In this document: one piece after another, positions 33,010-42,681 of the stretch
Layout of the letters: the number at the start of each line of letters is the position of its first letter
Position numbering within the stretch: position 1 is the stretch's first letter
Source: Gracilaria domingensis
Taxonomy: Eukaryota; Rhodophyta; Florideophyceae; Gracilariales; Gracilariaceae
Length of the DNA stretch: 52,303 nucleotides
Assembly (NCBI GenBank): GCA_022539475.1
Contig: VCMS01000110.1
Location: forward strand, 162,385 to 214,687
Reading direction: 5' to 3'
Program-made: the position numbers and the translations under genes
The notes under the pieces: model-generated
Databases searched by the model: none
Told to the model about the DNA's origin: nothing
The model's input: the letters and a program-made list of their open reading frames with translations, nothing else

Positions 33010-33372
33010 TTGGAGACGGATGCTTGCCACCGTCAGATCGGATGTACTCTGCTTCAGCAGCAAGAAAATGAGAAAGATTACCGCCCGATCGGGTATTGGA
33101 GCTGTTCGCTGACCGTCCCAGAAAGGAACTACAGTACCTCTGAACGGGAATGTGTTGCCATAGTATGGAGCATGCTGCTCCTGAGGCATACCTAGAAGGG
33201 CAAAGGTTTATTGTTCGAATTCGAACAGATACAACGCTTTGCGTTGGCTCCTCAATATAACCGATGCTACGGGAAAGCTCGCAAGATGGCGCCTACGCCT
33301 TGCGAATTCGACTTCGAGGTGCAATACCGACCGGTATTAAGCATCTCCCTGCCGATGCAGTTTCGCGGATGC
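33010..33372 (+). pseudogene. RNase H domain of chromovirus
   Basis: TDACHRQIGCTLLQQQ corresponds to the Ty3/gypsy RNase H start (TDAS..GaVLxQ). RPIGYWSCSLTVPERNYSTS and ECVAIVW follow, and after a frameshift near 33180 EFDFEVQYRPG with HLPADAVSRM, which is the usual RPGxxNxxADaLSR end. The domain is broken but complete in outline. Confidence 0.85.
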
Positions 33373-33696
33373 CAACGGACGGAGAAGACGAAACGCCTTT
33401 GGAGGATGAGGTTCCGTGCCTACTTGTGATGAGACAGATACCGACACGGAATACGCCGTCGCGGATGCACTTGTGAACGAAGAAATCATAGAGGACGCCT
33501 TGATCAACTGGCCTACAATCACTGACGACGGGGAGCCGCTACATGTATTCATAACCATCGCAGAACAACCGGACGTCATCCTGATAACGGTTGAGGACTT
33601 CCTTGCCGCTCAGGCGAAAGATCCCTTCTGCAATGCAAAAGCCGAATCCATCGAAGATCCTAAGTCCCAGTTTGACTACAACCGTTCCGGGATACT

Positions 33697-34810
33697 GTGC
33701 AGAATCTCGCGATTGACGGAGCCCTACAGAGAGTGGTACCGGAGTCCCTACGGGAAAGATTTCTCGAACTGGCTCATTTCCAATGTTTGGCGGGACACCC
33801 AGGCGCGATCAAGATGTACTACACCTTGCGTCGGGATTTTTACTGGTCCTTCATGTCACAGCATGTGTTTGAGACCGTTTCTCGGTGTAACCTCTGCCGG
33901 GCAGTCCGCGGAACCCACTTCAAGAACCATAAGTACTTGAAGTTGTTCCCGGCAACGGCCCCTTTCGAGTTCGTGGCTATGGACATATTAAGTTCTTCGC
34001 CGAAAACAGGACGCAGAAATAAATACATATTGGTGATAACAGACCGCCTCACAAAACTCACTAGGGCCATACCGCTGCCGGACACAAAGGCGACTGATAT
34101 CGCAATCGCCTTTCTCAAAAACTGGGTGTAACCTTACGGGATTCCTACCTATCTTCTCACCGACAACGGCCCACAGTTCGTTTCCAAGTATTTTGAATCC
34201 CTTGTCGCCGATCTCGGTATCACGCACGCCCTGACGACTGCCTACCACCCCCAGACGAACGGACAAGCCGAAAGGTTTAATAAGGTTTTTGCTACCCGCT
34301 CTTGCGGCATTATGTATCTGAACACCGGAAGGACTGGGACAAGCTGGTCCAACCTTTGGTGTACGGATACAACCTGCACGTTCACCGTTCAACCGGATTC
34401 ACAGCTTTCAAACTCACCCTCACGCGGCACCCGCCCGGAGTTGTGCTCGATGAACCCACGTCAGCCCTCCCGCAAACGACATCTCTCCGCCCTACAACGG
34501 CAGAGATCCGTCGCGTAACACGACCCTGCGTATTGGAACTAATCAAGCTAGCCCACACCAAATTATGCAAAGCGCAGGAGCGCTACAAAGCATCCTTTGA
34601 TTCGCGGATACGGTACACTCCAACCTTTAAGGAAGGGTATATGGTTCACTTGGACGCTCCACCTGGGAAGAAAACTCTACTGAGTACGAGGATATCGTCA
34701 AGAAACTGCTACCGGCTTCGGAAGGACCGTACAAGGTCGTCCGGGTTACCGAAACTACGGTCACACTCGACATCGATGGGTTACACGACGTCGTTAATAT
34801 TGACAGAGTG
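33697..34810 (+). pseudogene. Integrase of chromovirus
   Basis: The zinc-binding part reads AHFQCLAGHPGAIK with SRCNLCR. The core has Asp in VAMDILSS (codon 33982-33984), Asp in LLTDNGPQF (34162-34164) and Glu in NGQAERFNK (34270-34272), spacing D-59-D-35-E, so the triad is complete. A TAA at 34129-34131 interrupts it. A frame change near 34290 leads to WDKLVQPLVYGYNLHVHRST, and another near 34680 leads to the C-terminal domain (EGPYKVVRVTE, VNIDRVTAVPL). Confidence 0.85.
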
Positions 34811-35067
34811 ACTGCGGTGCCTCTTTAGTTTCCCAGGAGAGCGAAGCCGCCGCCAATAATACAGACTCTAACTCCGGATCGGATGCCCTTCCTATTTCCG
34901 AGGACCCGGGTAATGCCGCCGACACAACCATTCAAGATAGAACAGCACCAGCATCAGCAGTCTGTTCAGAATTACCGCAATCGGCACAAACAACCTCGCG
35001 TGTACCCGTTACCACCAAAGAACCTGTACATGCTGGGTCAAACGCGGCCAACCTGGCCCCCAAACGG

Positions 35068-35215
35068 AAAAGGAATGGATGGTATAAAAGGTTATCGATC
35101 ACGGTGAAACCGAGGACGGTGAGGAACTCGTACGCGTGAAGTGGTTTGGTTTCAAGAAACCCACATGGGAACCGAGACGGAACTTGCCACACAACTTTGT
35201 GAAGAGGTATTTCGA
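35068..35215 (+). pseudogene. Chromodomain at the end of the retroelement polyprotein
   Basis: EELVRVKWFGFKKPTWEPRR followed by NLPHNFVKRYFER is a chromodomain (V.VKW.G....TWEP..nl....). An upstream in-frame stop (TAA near 35085) separates it from the linker. Confidence 0.8.
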
Positions 35216-36579
35216 GCGGACCGCCGCGAGGGCGCATCGCCACCTAAGAAGGGGGCAACAGACGCCGAACATCTCGGAACCACAAACTCAAAAACGGTAG
35301 TGCACCCCAACCGGACGGGATACCAACTGCGCTCTTTGTCTGATTCAATTGATGCTCAGAGAGCCACTTTTCGCGTCAGCTCTTGGGACACTACGCACAG
35401 CATCAAACAAAACTGATTTACAACAAATTGACCCGAATTCGGGAGGACATTGAAGGAGAGCTACCTGGAAGGCTTTCCAACACTTTCTGCAATGCGCGGC
35501 ACGCACGGGAGCGCCCAGCAAAGACGCAGCACACGCGGTGGCGCCAGCAAGGACGCAGTGCACGCGGCGGCGCCCAGCAAGGACGCGCCATGCCATGGAG
35601 AGCGGCAACACCATTCGTGCAGGCTCTCTTGGCCCGTATACGGCAGGTTGCGCCTTGAACCGCCAAAGGCTACTTGCAAGGATAATCAAATATTTGCGGC
35701 GGAATTACCCCTCCGCAAACGGTCAGAAACGGCGATTACTTGTTTGCCCGATATCTCGGAAACGAAGCTCTTTCAGAGGCTGAAAACACGCGATTTGCGC
35801 TCCCGGCGTGCTCAAAGTACTTAGGACTTTTTGAGAGCCGGCGCCCACGATCTATGTGCATTACTGATTACCGAATCGGTTACTAAGCGCGCGCACATGC
35901 ATGGCAGCTCTCGAGCTTTCCGAAAAATCAAACTGTTTATTTGAATAACATTGCTGGTCACTGGACATACCGTTGCTCTCCGCAAGCCATCCTCCCAGTT
36001 CTACAGACGTACGTTTCGATTTAGGCTCGTCACCGGAACTATTGAGCCTCTTTCCTAGCTGCTATTTTATCCTCTTCGCGAGCTGCAGGATCGTTCGCTC
36101 TATCTTCATCCGGACTCGGTTTCGCACCCGTTTCTGCACTTTGAATTGTGGCCTGATCTTCTGCTACTAGCGCATCCCGGATGCGGTGAAGGCGCCCAAG
36201 GAGGAACCTGCGTCCATCGGTTCTACGCTGAACGACTCCGTGGCCTCCGCGACAACGGCTTCTGCGCTTTTCTGTGATACAGAAACAATGTTCTGAAAGT
36301 TAGTGACCACCGCTGCACGGAAGAGACCTAGTCTGCTCATCGTCTGTGTTCTGCAAAGTGGAATATAGTCTGTTCGCTTTGGAACCTAAGCTAGTTTTGG
36401 GGCTATTTCGGGCGCGCGAGGGGGTAGCAGAGGCTGGCACTCAAAAATTAAGAAATTTTGGAATATTAAATTCCATCTCGCGCAGTTTAGTTCTTGGGTC
36501 CCTAGTTTTTGTAGAGGTTCTACTTCGCCGCACCATCCCATTCACTCTTTTTCGCGACCCTCTCTCAAAACTGCACTCG
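35216..36579. other. Mixed sequence, one possible minus-strand coding scrap
   Basis: I see no complete gene. On the minus strand between about 36300 and 36050 the text reads like an acidic low-complexity protein (SQKSAEAVVAEATESFSVEP; then ALVAEDQATIQSAETGAKP in another frame). This may be a fragment of an unrecognised gene. A short minisatellite lies at 35511-35592. Confidence 0.3.
35511..35592 (+). repeat. Minisatellite, about 30-bp unit, 2.7 copies
   Basis: Units at 35511, 35541 and 35570 share GCGCCCAGCAAGGACGCAG and CACGCGG(C/T)G; the second lacks one C. They are head to tail. Confidence 0.8.
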
Positions 36580-37830
36580 TGCTAGTTTGCCTTTCCATTT
36601 TCTCCCATGTTGCAATGCCAATCGCAACTCATCCCACCTCAATCATCCCATCACTTCTTCCCAGTCCACACCACTCCCGCTATTTACCCATTTCTCGCCC
36701 ATCACGCGTTCGCATCCTCTCTCTCCGTCTCCGCAAACGTCATTTTGTAGAAGTCAGGTGGACGACCCTCCCCTTCTCGTATACCCGCCTCCCCCAAAAC
36801 GGCTTCAAATCCCTCCATCCTTCTCTCCTCCTGTCCCCTCAGAATCCCCTTCGCAGTCCGCGCTACCTCCACCGCACTTCTAAACCAGTCACCACCGGAG
36901 CTCCGACTCCCTCCCGCGGCACCTCCTCACCACCTTCTTCATCTCCTTACGCCTCTTCTTCAGACGGCTCTTCCCATCCCCAACCCCACCACCTTTGTCT
37001 TCGGTGTCACAGGGGACCCTTCTGCACCGCCACCCTTCCCACACTTCCCTTCTCCGTCTTTCCCTCCACACCTCCTTTCACCGTCTCCTCTTCCACCAAT
37101 CTTTGCCTCTTGCACAGCTCCTTCACCTCCTTCTCCAGCACGTCCAACCTCTCGTTCAGAACCCTATTCTCCTCCGCAACTCTCCAACTCCCTTCCCGCA
37201 CACTCCACTATCCCATACACATGATTTCTCATCTCCACTCCAATACCGACAACGAATTCCGCAGGCTCGAAATCGCCTCAACCGAAACACCACTACCACC
37301 CCACTCAGCACCACACCGCCCATTTCCGTTACAATCTCCACAATTCATCGTCCAGTTGCTCCTTCATCACCAACCCCAACATCCCCACCTCGCCTTCATC
37401 TCCCCACAAACCGCATCTCCTGTCACCCTCTCCGCCCCCACTCTCTATCTGGTCTCCAACCTCTACTGACTCAGATGCACCGCACCCTTCTCTCCATTGC
37501 GACCCCCTCCACCTCCAATTCTACCCCCTTCTCCACCTCATCACCATCCCTCTCCTCGCCTCACACTTCTTTCCTTCATCGGCCACTTCCTTCTTCTGCG
37601 ACATCCGACCAGCCGCCGTAATCACGTCCTCTTCCCGCTTTGGTGACGGCGTCTGCGGTACCTCCTTCCCCTCCAACAGCCCACAGCTCCTCATCCTTCA
37701 CGTATCCGTTCGACATCTTCAGAAAAAGAAGTAGTAGTTGGATCGAAGTTTCCGCTGCGATACAGTGCAATCGAGCTAAACTGTGCTGTCCACCCCCACT
37801 GTCCAACCACACGGGCTATATCCAGCACCA
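36580..37830. other. Pyrimidine-rich tract; possible minus-strand disordered protein
   Basis: The plus strand is strongly C/T-rich, so long plus-strand open frames (36579-37469; 36995-37621) follow from composition and overlap each other. I do not call them genes. On the minus strand a plausible start (ATG near 37715, MSNGYVKDEELWAVGGEGG) is followed, after frame changes, by the coiled coil at 37201-37007. A decayed minus-strand gene with a leucine-zipper-like coil is possible. Confidence 0.3.
37007..37201 (-). other. Possible coiled coil (leucine-zipper-like)
   Basis: RVAEENRVLNERLDVLEKEV followed by KELCKRQRLVEEE keeps hydrophobic residues at heptad spacing. I looked for a bZIP basic region upstream in all three frames and did not find one, so the transcription-factor reading is unsupported. 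Confidence 0.3.
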
Positions 37831-37950
37831 TGATTGTCCCTGTTTCCCTCATCCCATTTCCCGCCAAAACATCCACTGTACACCTCCGCACCTTCCACTA
37901 TTTAAGCGCCATCTCTCTGTCCCCTCTTCACATAGTCCCACCCACCTCGC

Positions 37951-38280
37951 CTCGACCGGCGATATTTTTCTCTTCCACCATAACCCACTCGATGGTTATA
38001 GCAAAACAGGAAGATATTGCCAGTGGAGGCAAGCTAGGGACTAGTGATTGTACTTAGAGTTGCTCACCTCTGTCTCGACTGGGGGCATGTTCTTCTTCCG
38101 TCACATCCTTTGTGGGTTGTGACAAAAAAAGAATATGTCACCACTCGACACCGGATGGGTAACAATGGTAGCACGTAGAGTAGTTCATCCTCCCTCTCAG
38201 CGTCCACTGGGGATATATTTATGTTCTCTCACATCCTTTCCCGGTTGTGATACAAGAGAAATACATCTCCAATGGAGACG
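37951..38280. repeat. Three tandem imperfect hairpins, period about 125 bp
   Basis: Units at 37951-38030, 38074-38152 and 38201-38280 each begin CTCGACYGG or GTCCACTGG. Each has a central imperfect stem (for example TTCTTCCGTCACATCCTT paired with GGTTGTGACAAAAAAAGAA) and ends near CCA/ACTCG or CCAATGGAGAC. All three have the same layout and are diverged copies. Confidence 0.75.
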
Positions 38281-38345
38281 GAGAATTTAGTTGTGATAAC
38301 ACGTAAAGGTAACAATGTAATAAACAATAATTTATGCTACTATCT

Positions 38346-38700
38346 CTAACCAACCTTTCGAAAACCAGCTATGACATGAGCTGGGTTACTCGAGCCAAAG
38401 ATGGCAGATCCTGCAACTGAAATGTTTGCACCGGCCTTCACTACTCCTTTCACAGTACTCAGTCCAATACCCCATCCACCTGTATCCCTATTCTTGGGTA
38501 CAACTCCCTTGCATGTCGCACCTTATCAAGAACACCCTCCATAAACGCCTGTCCTCCAAACCCTGGCTCCACCGTCATCAACAATAACATGTCTACAACT
38601 CCTTCTTCATAAGTGCTTCTACGACCTTTATAGACGTATTCGGGCGCAATCCAACTCCCTCCTTTTAATTATGGCAATCCAGTGAAGCTATAAACCCGTT
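38346..38700 (-). pseudogene. rpe: Ribulose-phosphate 3-epimerase, C-terminal part (broken)
   Basis: On the minus strand the text reads [43 protein letters not shown], then AGANISVAGSAIFGSSNPA and FRKVG before a TAG (38348-38346). This is the signature of ribulose-5-phosphate 3-epimerase, including the [10 protein letters not shown] and VDGG segments around the catalytic Asp. The enzyme interconverts ribulose-5-P and xylulose-5-P in the pentose phosphate and Calvin pathways. A one-base change at a C4 run (38470-38473 on the plus strand) shifts the frame right after VDG, and another shift lies near 38590. The N-terminal half is absent. It is either a host pseudogene or a real gene with base-call errors. 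Confidence 0.85.
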
Positions 38701-39057
38701 CACGTCATTTATGAAGCCAAAATGGCTCCTTTCATCCTGTATTCAAGCTCCCCGTAACTCGTACTTTACAACTACTTTACAACTCAGGTTCGAAATCAGT
38801 TTCATTCATTGCACACTTTCTACTCTTCCACCTACCTTTCATAAAACATCATCACACTTTGTGGCTTGTCGTCTCATACAAGGCCTATCATTCATTCAGT
38901 ACAATCACATATCATACATTTCGCTCACTTTCACAAAGTGAACCATGTTCCCGTTCTGCGCTTCCAACCGTTTGTACTTAAGTATCACTCTTTACCCAGC
39001 AGTTCTCCGCCCCATCTTCCATTTCTATCGTCACACAAAAACATTCGAACACTTGCA

Positions 39058-39955
39058 ATGAACTCCCAGTGCGACATGCCTCCACTCCGCCTCCGAGTCC
39101 CAGATACTCTGACGTCCCTCAGGCTCATCTCCCGCCCGAAGGACTCGGGCCGTTATTGTTGGAAGGGGGCGTATAGGTACCATGCTGGCGAACGAAGAAG
39201 ATACGGTCATTTCCGCACACGAATTCTGCAGCATGGCTGCTACCTCTCATCTTTCTGATGTACCGATACTAGTTTGTGGAAGAACGAACACCCTGGAGAC
39301 CGTAATTCAGGCTTGCCCTTATTCGCTCAGAGAGAATCTCGTTTTCTTCCAGAATGGAGACATCATACCATTGGTTTCGAAGCTCGGTGTGGAACATGTT
39401 CAAAAGTTGTCCTATACGTTGGTGTCCCTCAAGAAACGCAGCTCCGCAGGATGGTGTCACTCCTCAAAGTCCGGATGGTCTCACTGTCGCAACAGGAAAG
39501 TGGGCCTCCAACGTTGCAGACAGGTTTAGGTCTATGGGTCTCACTTGCGGGGTTGTCGACGAAGACACATTTCTCGTAAGCTATTATGAGAAGCTCGTGT
39601 GGCTATCAGCGTTCAACATCGTCGGGGCCTCAAGAGGTTCATTCCTATGGACGTAGTCGCTACGGAGTGCAGTACGGTTGTGCTCACAATAATGAAAGAG
39701 CTGTTGAAGATAGTTTCGCTTAAGACAGGTACTACTTTCAACCTGGAAGAGACCGTTGGGCGACTTCTTGCATATGGGAAAACTCTCGTTGGCTTCCCTA
39801 CTTCTTTCTCCGACTTTCAGTTTAGGAACGCGTACTTCTACGACTTTTCCCGCCAAGAAAGAAACATTGTCGGCGGTGACCCCGCTCCTTTTCATACAAA
39901 CTACGTCAACGTTGTTAAGGAAAAGTTATCCCCCTCCCCATTCCCCCAGCTTTGA
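39058..39955 (+). pseudogene. Ketopantoate reductase-like NAD(P)-binding protein (broken)
   Basis: Reading across three frame changes gives a 2-dehydropantoate 2-reductase (ApbA/PanE)-like protein of about 300 residues. A Rossmann GxGxxG lies in AVIVGRGRIGTML (39152-39184). ENLVFFQNGDIIPLV is the QNG segment. DGLTVATGKWASNVADRF and YYEKLVWLSAFNIVGASRG match the start of the C-terminal domain (EKLxxNaxxN). GFPTSFSDFQFRNAYFYDF is in the place of the PSxxxD...E segment. Start ATG 39058 is a guess. Frame changes lie near 39146, 39450 and 39620. Substrate is uncertain: this family includes many non-pantoate members. Located between the epimerase fragment and the HAD pair. Confidence 0.55.
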
Positions 39956-40581
39956 GGTTAGAACACATGACTTTTCGGTGTTGTAAACCTTTTAGAGATA
40001 GTTAAACATAAAAGTTACTTTATCGAAATGACCTGTTCCTATTACATTACTTATATTGTTCGTCCTTCTGTGGTTCAAATATGCCCCTTTAAATCCTACA
40101 TCCCTTATCACTAATACTTCGCTAAGATTTTGCTAGATAGAAAATGGTCATTCCATATCATTAAAGTGCACGATACTAGTAACGAAACAAGTACAAAAAT
40201 TGTGATATTTCTGAAGAACTAAGCGTTTGCATTACTTGGGGCACCCGTATAAAGTAAGGTAAACCTTTTATGGGTTTCAACCCGTAATGGAGGTTGTTTT
40301 ACTCTTCTTGATTTCTAAGCTCATGTTAAGATATTTACAGTTTTCTTTACCCACTTGAACCCGTACATATAATTTATGACTAAATCATCCTTTCTTTACT
40401 TCAAATCGATGCAAAAACTTCTCCTCCTAGTAACGTTTTAAAACAGTACTACAATACCCGTATATGGTCGTTCTTAGACTCTTTTTATACTACGAAACAC
40501 CTTGTGACCATCAATCACATCCTTCTCATTTGTATACCCACACCCATTTGCAAAACGAACCCTTTCGAAAGCTTTCAAAAC
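39956..40581. other. AT-rich intergenic region
   Basis: AT-rich and without coding signs. It probably holds the end of the reductase-like gene and the promoter of the HAD gene at 40582. No clear TATA choice. Confidence 0.4.
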
Positions 40582-41453
40582 ATGTATAACTCAGAAGTTA
40601 GAGCCCAAGAAGTAACTCCTCAGCAGCTGGCTAACGAAATATTCGAAAATGGCTACGCCGTGATTAGTGATGTTGACGGTACTCTGAAAAGAGCTGGGGA
40701 GAACATTCCTGCCGAAACAGTCAAATGCATGAAGTACATCAATGCACGCGTTGGTTTCGGAATTGCTACTGGGCGAGATATAGAGGATGCCGAGAGTTTC
40801 ATGGAGCACCTGGGTGGCTACACTTTTGGCATCTCTGGAAACCAAGGCGCACGGGTGAGATTATCCAATGGTACCGAAATTGATCAGGACCTTGACAGGG
40901 AAGGCTACGAAAGATGTGCAGCCGAACTTGAGAGACTTGCACTCTCCTTAAATGAATCGCACGGACTTCACGAAGAGCGTCAACAAGCAGTGGTGAGCAC
41001 TAGAAAAGACAGTGGACTCCCTAACTTCACGTACAATGGACTGTCGAAGTGGAAAACAGAAGCTAACTCCGGTATTTCAAAAGTGTTGACATCCTTTCCG
41101 AACCTGGTTGCGTACCCTCAAGATGAAAACTGTGACATAGGGGACTTCGTTTCACGAAAAATAGTGGGGCGCTAGCCTTGGTTGAAAACGACCCGCAGTT
41201 CGACACACATTTAATCGTTGCTTTCGGGAATGCTTCCAATGATGGTCCTCTATATGAAATGGCAACCCTCGCAGTTCATGTGAAGGGAGACGACCCTCCA
41301 CCAGCGGTAACATATCTTGTTGATGGGGTGGAGGACGTGCATGAGACCATCAGAAGGGTGGCAGAACTGTACGGGTACAGAAAATGCAAGTGTCAATGGT
41401 TTAGAAATGCTCTTGGAATTTGTTTCAAGTGCTACGATGCCTTTAATACTTAG
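40582..41453 (+). pseudogene. HAD-IIB-type phosphatase with one frameshift
   Basis: Start at ATG 40582. Motif I is VISDVDGTL with nucleophile Asp30 and Asp32; motif II lies in GFGIATGRD; then a GNQGARV segment; motif III is the Lys after VSRK; motif IV is VAFGNASNDGPLYEMA, with Asn for the first Asp of GDxxND. This is a haloacid dehalogenase phosphatase of the Cof/trehalose-phosphatase type (IIB cap), about 290 residues. The frame is lost at an A5 run (41157-41161), a one-base change; both sides are otherwise intact. It is therefore possibly a functional gene with a base-call error. A related, inverted gene follows at 41506. The substrate cannot be read from the sequence. Confidence 0.75.
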
Positions 41454-41505
41454 CTATTATATGAGATCTCAGTAATAAAAGTGTCGTATATATCTCAACA
41501 CCCTT

Positions 41506-42417
41506 TTATGAATCATAGTGGTTTTTATCGTGCTGCTTTTCCTCGTAGCCGTACAACAGAGCCACCAACATAATTGTCGAATGTACATCCTCCACGCTTT
41601 CGAACAGGTTGTGTACTCCACCCGGGATACAATCTTCTTTGACGTGAACGCCGTACACGCCTACCTCATGCAAAGGCCCGTCGCTCAAAGCACTTCCGAA
41701 CGTCACGACGTCATCCGTATCAATAAATCTCGGTTCATTATCCACAAGATTTTCTCCTCCGCTTCCTTTTGTGTATCGCTTGTCCACAATTTCGCAACTT
41801 TTATCGCCGGGATAGATAACAAACGCATCCATCTTCTGCAACAGGTCCCCAATAGCAGAATCCACTTCTTCCCTCCACTGCCACAGTTTGTTGTACACGA
41901 AATTGGGAAGGCCACTATCACTTCTGGTCTCCACGAACCCCTTGTCATCATCATTCACAATACCATGCTTCCTATTCAAATCCCTTGCCAGGAACAGTAG
42001 TCCGTCAACAGTGTGGTCAAGGGTGTGATCATTGAATGCACCCTTAATTTCCCTCTCGTCAGAGAAACGCAGGAAAGCTCCATGATTCGCCGAGACACCA
42101 AACTTATAGTCTCCGAGTCCTTCCATTTTCCCCTCCACGTCGCCCACATCACCCCCTGTGACAAGTCCGAAACCAACACGTTCGTCAATGAACTTCATAC
42201 ACTTCACAACTTCTTCTGGAATTGACTCTCCGTCTCTTCTCAACGTTATATCAACGGAACTTAATATACCGGAACCATTGGCATATATGAACTTAGACAA
42301 GGTATTTGGTGAAATTTCCGCCAAGTCTCTCTGTTCCTCTGCCATTTTTCCTGATACAGTCAACATACTGCCACAAGTACCGCATAGACAGGAACTGTAT
42401 AGACTTCTCAGTTTCAT
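41506..42417 (-). CDS. HAD-IIB-like protein with lost nucleophile (paralogue)
   Basis: An intact 303-residue frame from ATG 42417. It is a paralogue of the gene at 40582: ESIPEEVVKCMKFIDERVGF, SDSGLPNFVYNKLWQWREEV, VVTFGSALSDGPLHEVGVYG and EDVHSTIMLVALLYGY align throughout. Motif I reads ILSSVDITL: the nucleophile Asp is Ser54 and the Gly of DGT is Ile57. Without the nucleophile a phosphatase reaction is not expected. Motif II keeps GLVTGGD. The gene is open along its whole length although catalytically altered, which suggests either a retained non-enzymatic role or recent loss. The two genes are convergent, ending 53 bp apart. Confidence 0.75.
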   Translation of the reverse strand: MKLRSLYSSCLCGTCGSMLTVSGKMAEEQRDLAEISPNTLSKFIYANGSGILSSVDITLRRDGESIPEEVVKCMKFIDERVGFGLVTGGDVGDVEGKMEGLGDYKFGVSANHGAFLRFSDEREIKGAFNDHTLDHTVDGLLFLARDLNRKHGIVNDDDKGFVETRSDSGLPNFVYNKLWQWREEVDSAIGDLLQKMDAFVIYPGDKSCEIVDKRYTKGSGGENLVDNEPRFIDTDDVVTFGSALSDGPLHEVGVYGVHVKEDCIPGGVHNLFESVEDVHSTIMLVALLYGYEEKQHDKNHYDS

Positions 42418-42681
42418 ACTTCTCTTAAAAGCAACCTTAAGTGCAGTTTCAGAAATGTTAGGACGCTACATGTTCAATTGCGAATTGACTGGTGCCACCA
42501 ATGATGTTAACGATACCGAGCATTTGGCATGTTGCAATTAGACGCAACTGGACCAAAGAAGTTTGACATTTGTTCAATTACCAGCCTGCCGCACCTTTTC
42601 TATGTTCATATGTATAGCCTTGTAATAGTATACTACTCTTAATACTCGCAAGACACACATAGTTTACTAATCATCTCATTC

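Larger units (their letters stand above)
33010..35215 (+). mobile_element. Ty3/gypsy chromovirus remnant (RNase H, integrase, chromodomain)
   Basis: Collinear remains of a chromovirus polyprotein in order: RNase H, integrase zinc-binding and DDE core, integrase C-terminal domain, a disordered linker and a chromodomain. The chromodomain behind integrase is the hallmark of chromoviruses and directs insertion to marked chromatin. The element is broken by frameshifts (33180, 34290, 34680) and a TAA (34129-34131). The part before RNase H falls in or near the assembly gap. No 3' LTR was identified. Confidence 0.85.

Noticed and set aside
37007..37201. bZIP transcription factor on the minus strand
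   Set aside because: The heptads are present but no basic region with N..(A/S)A..SR was found upstream in any frame.
36579..37621. Two long overlapping plus-strand open frames (296 and 208 codons)
   Set aside because: The strand is C/T-rich, which removes stop codons by composition; the products are low-complexity Pro/Ser/Leu text and overlap in two frames.
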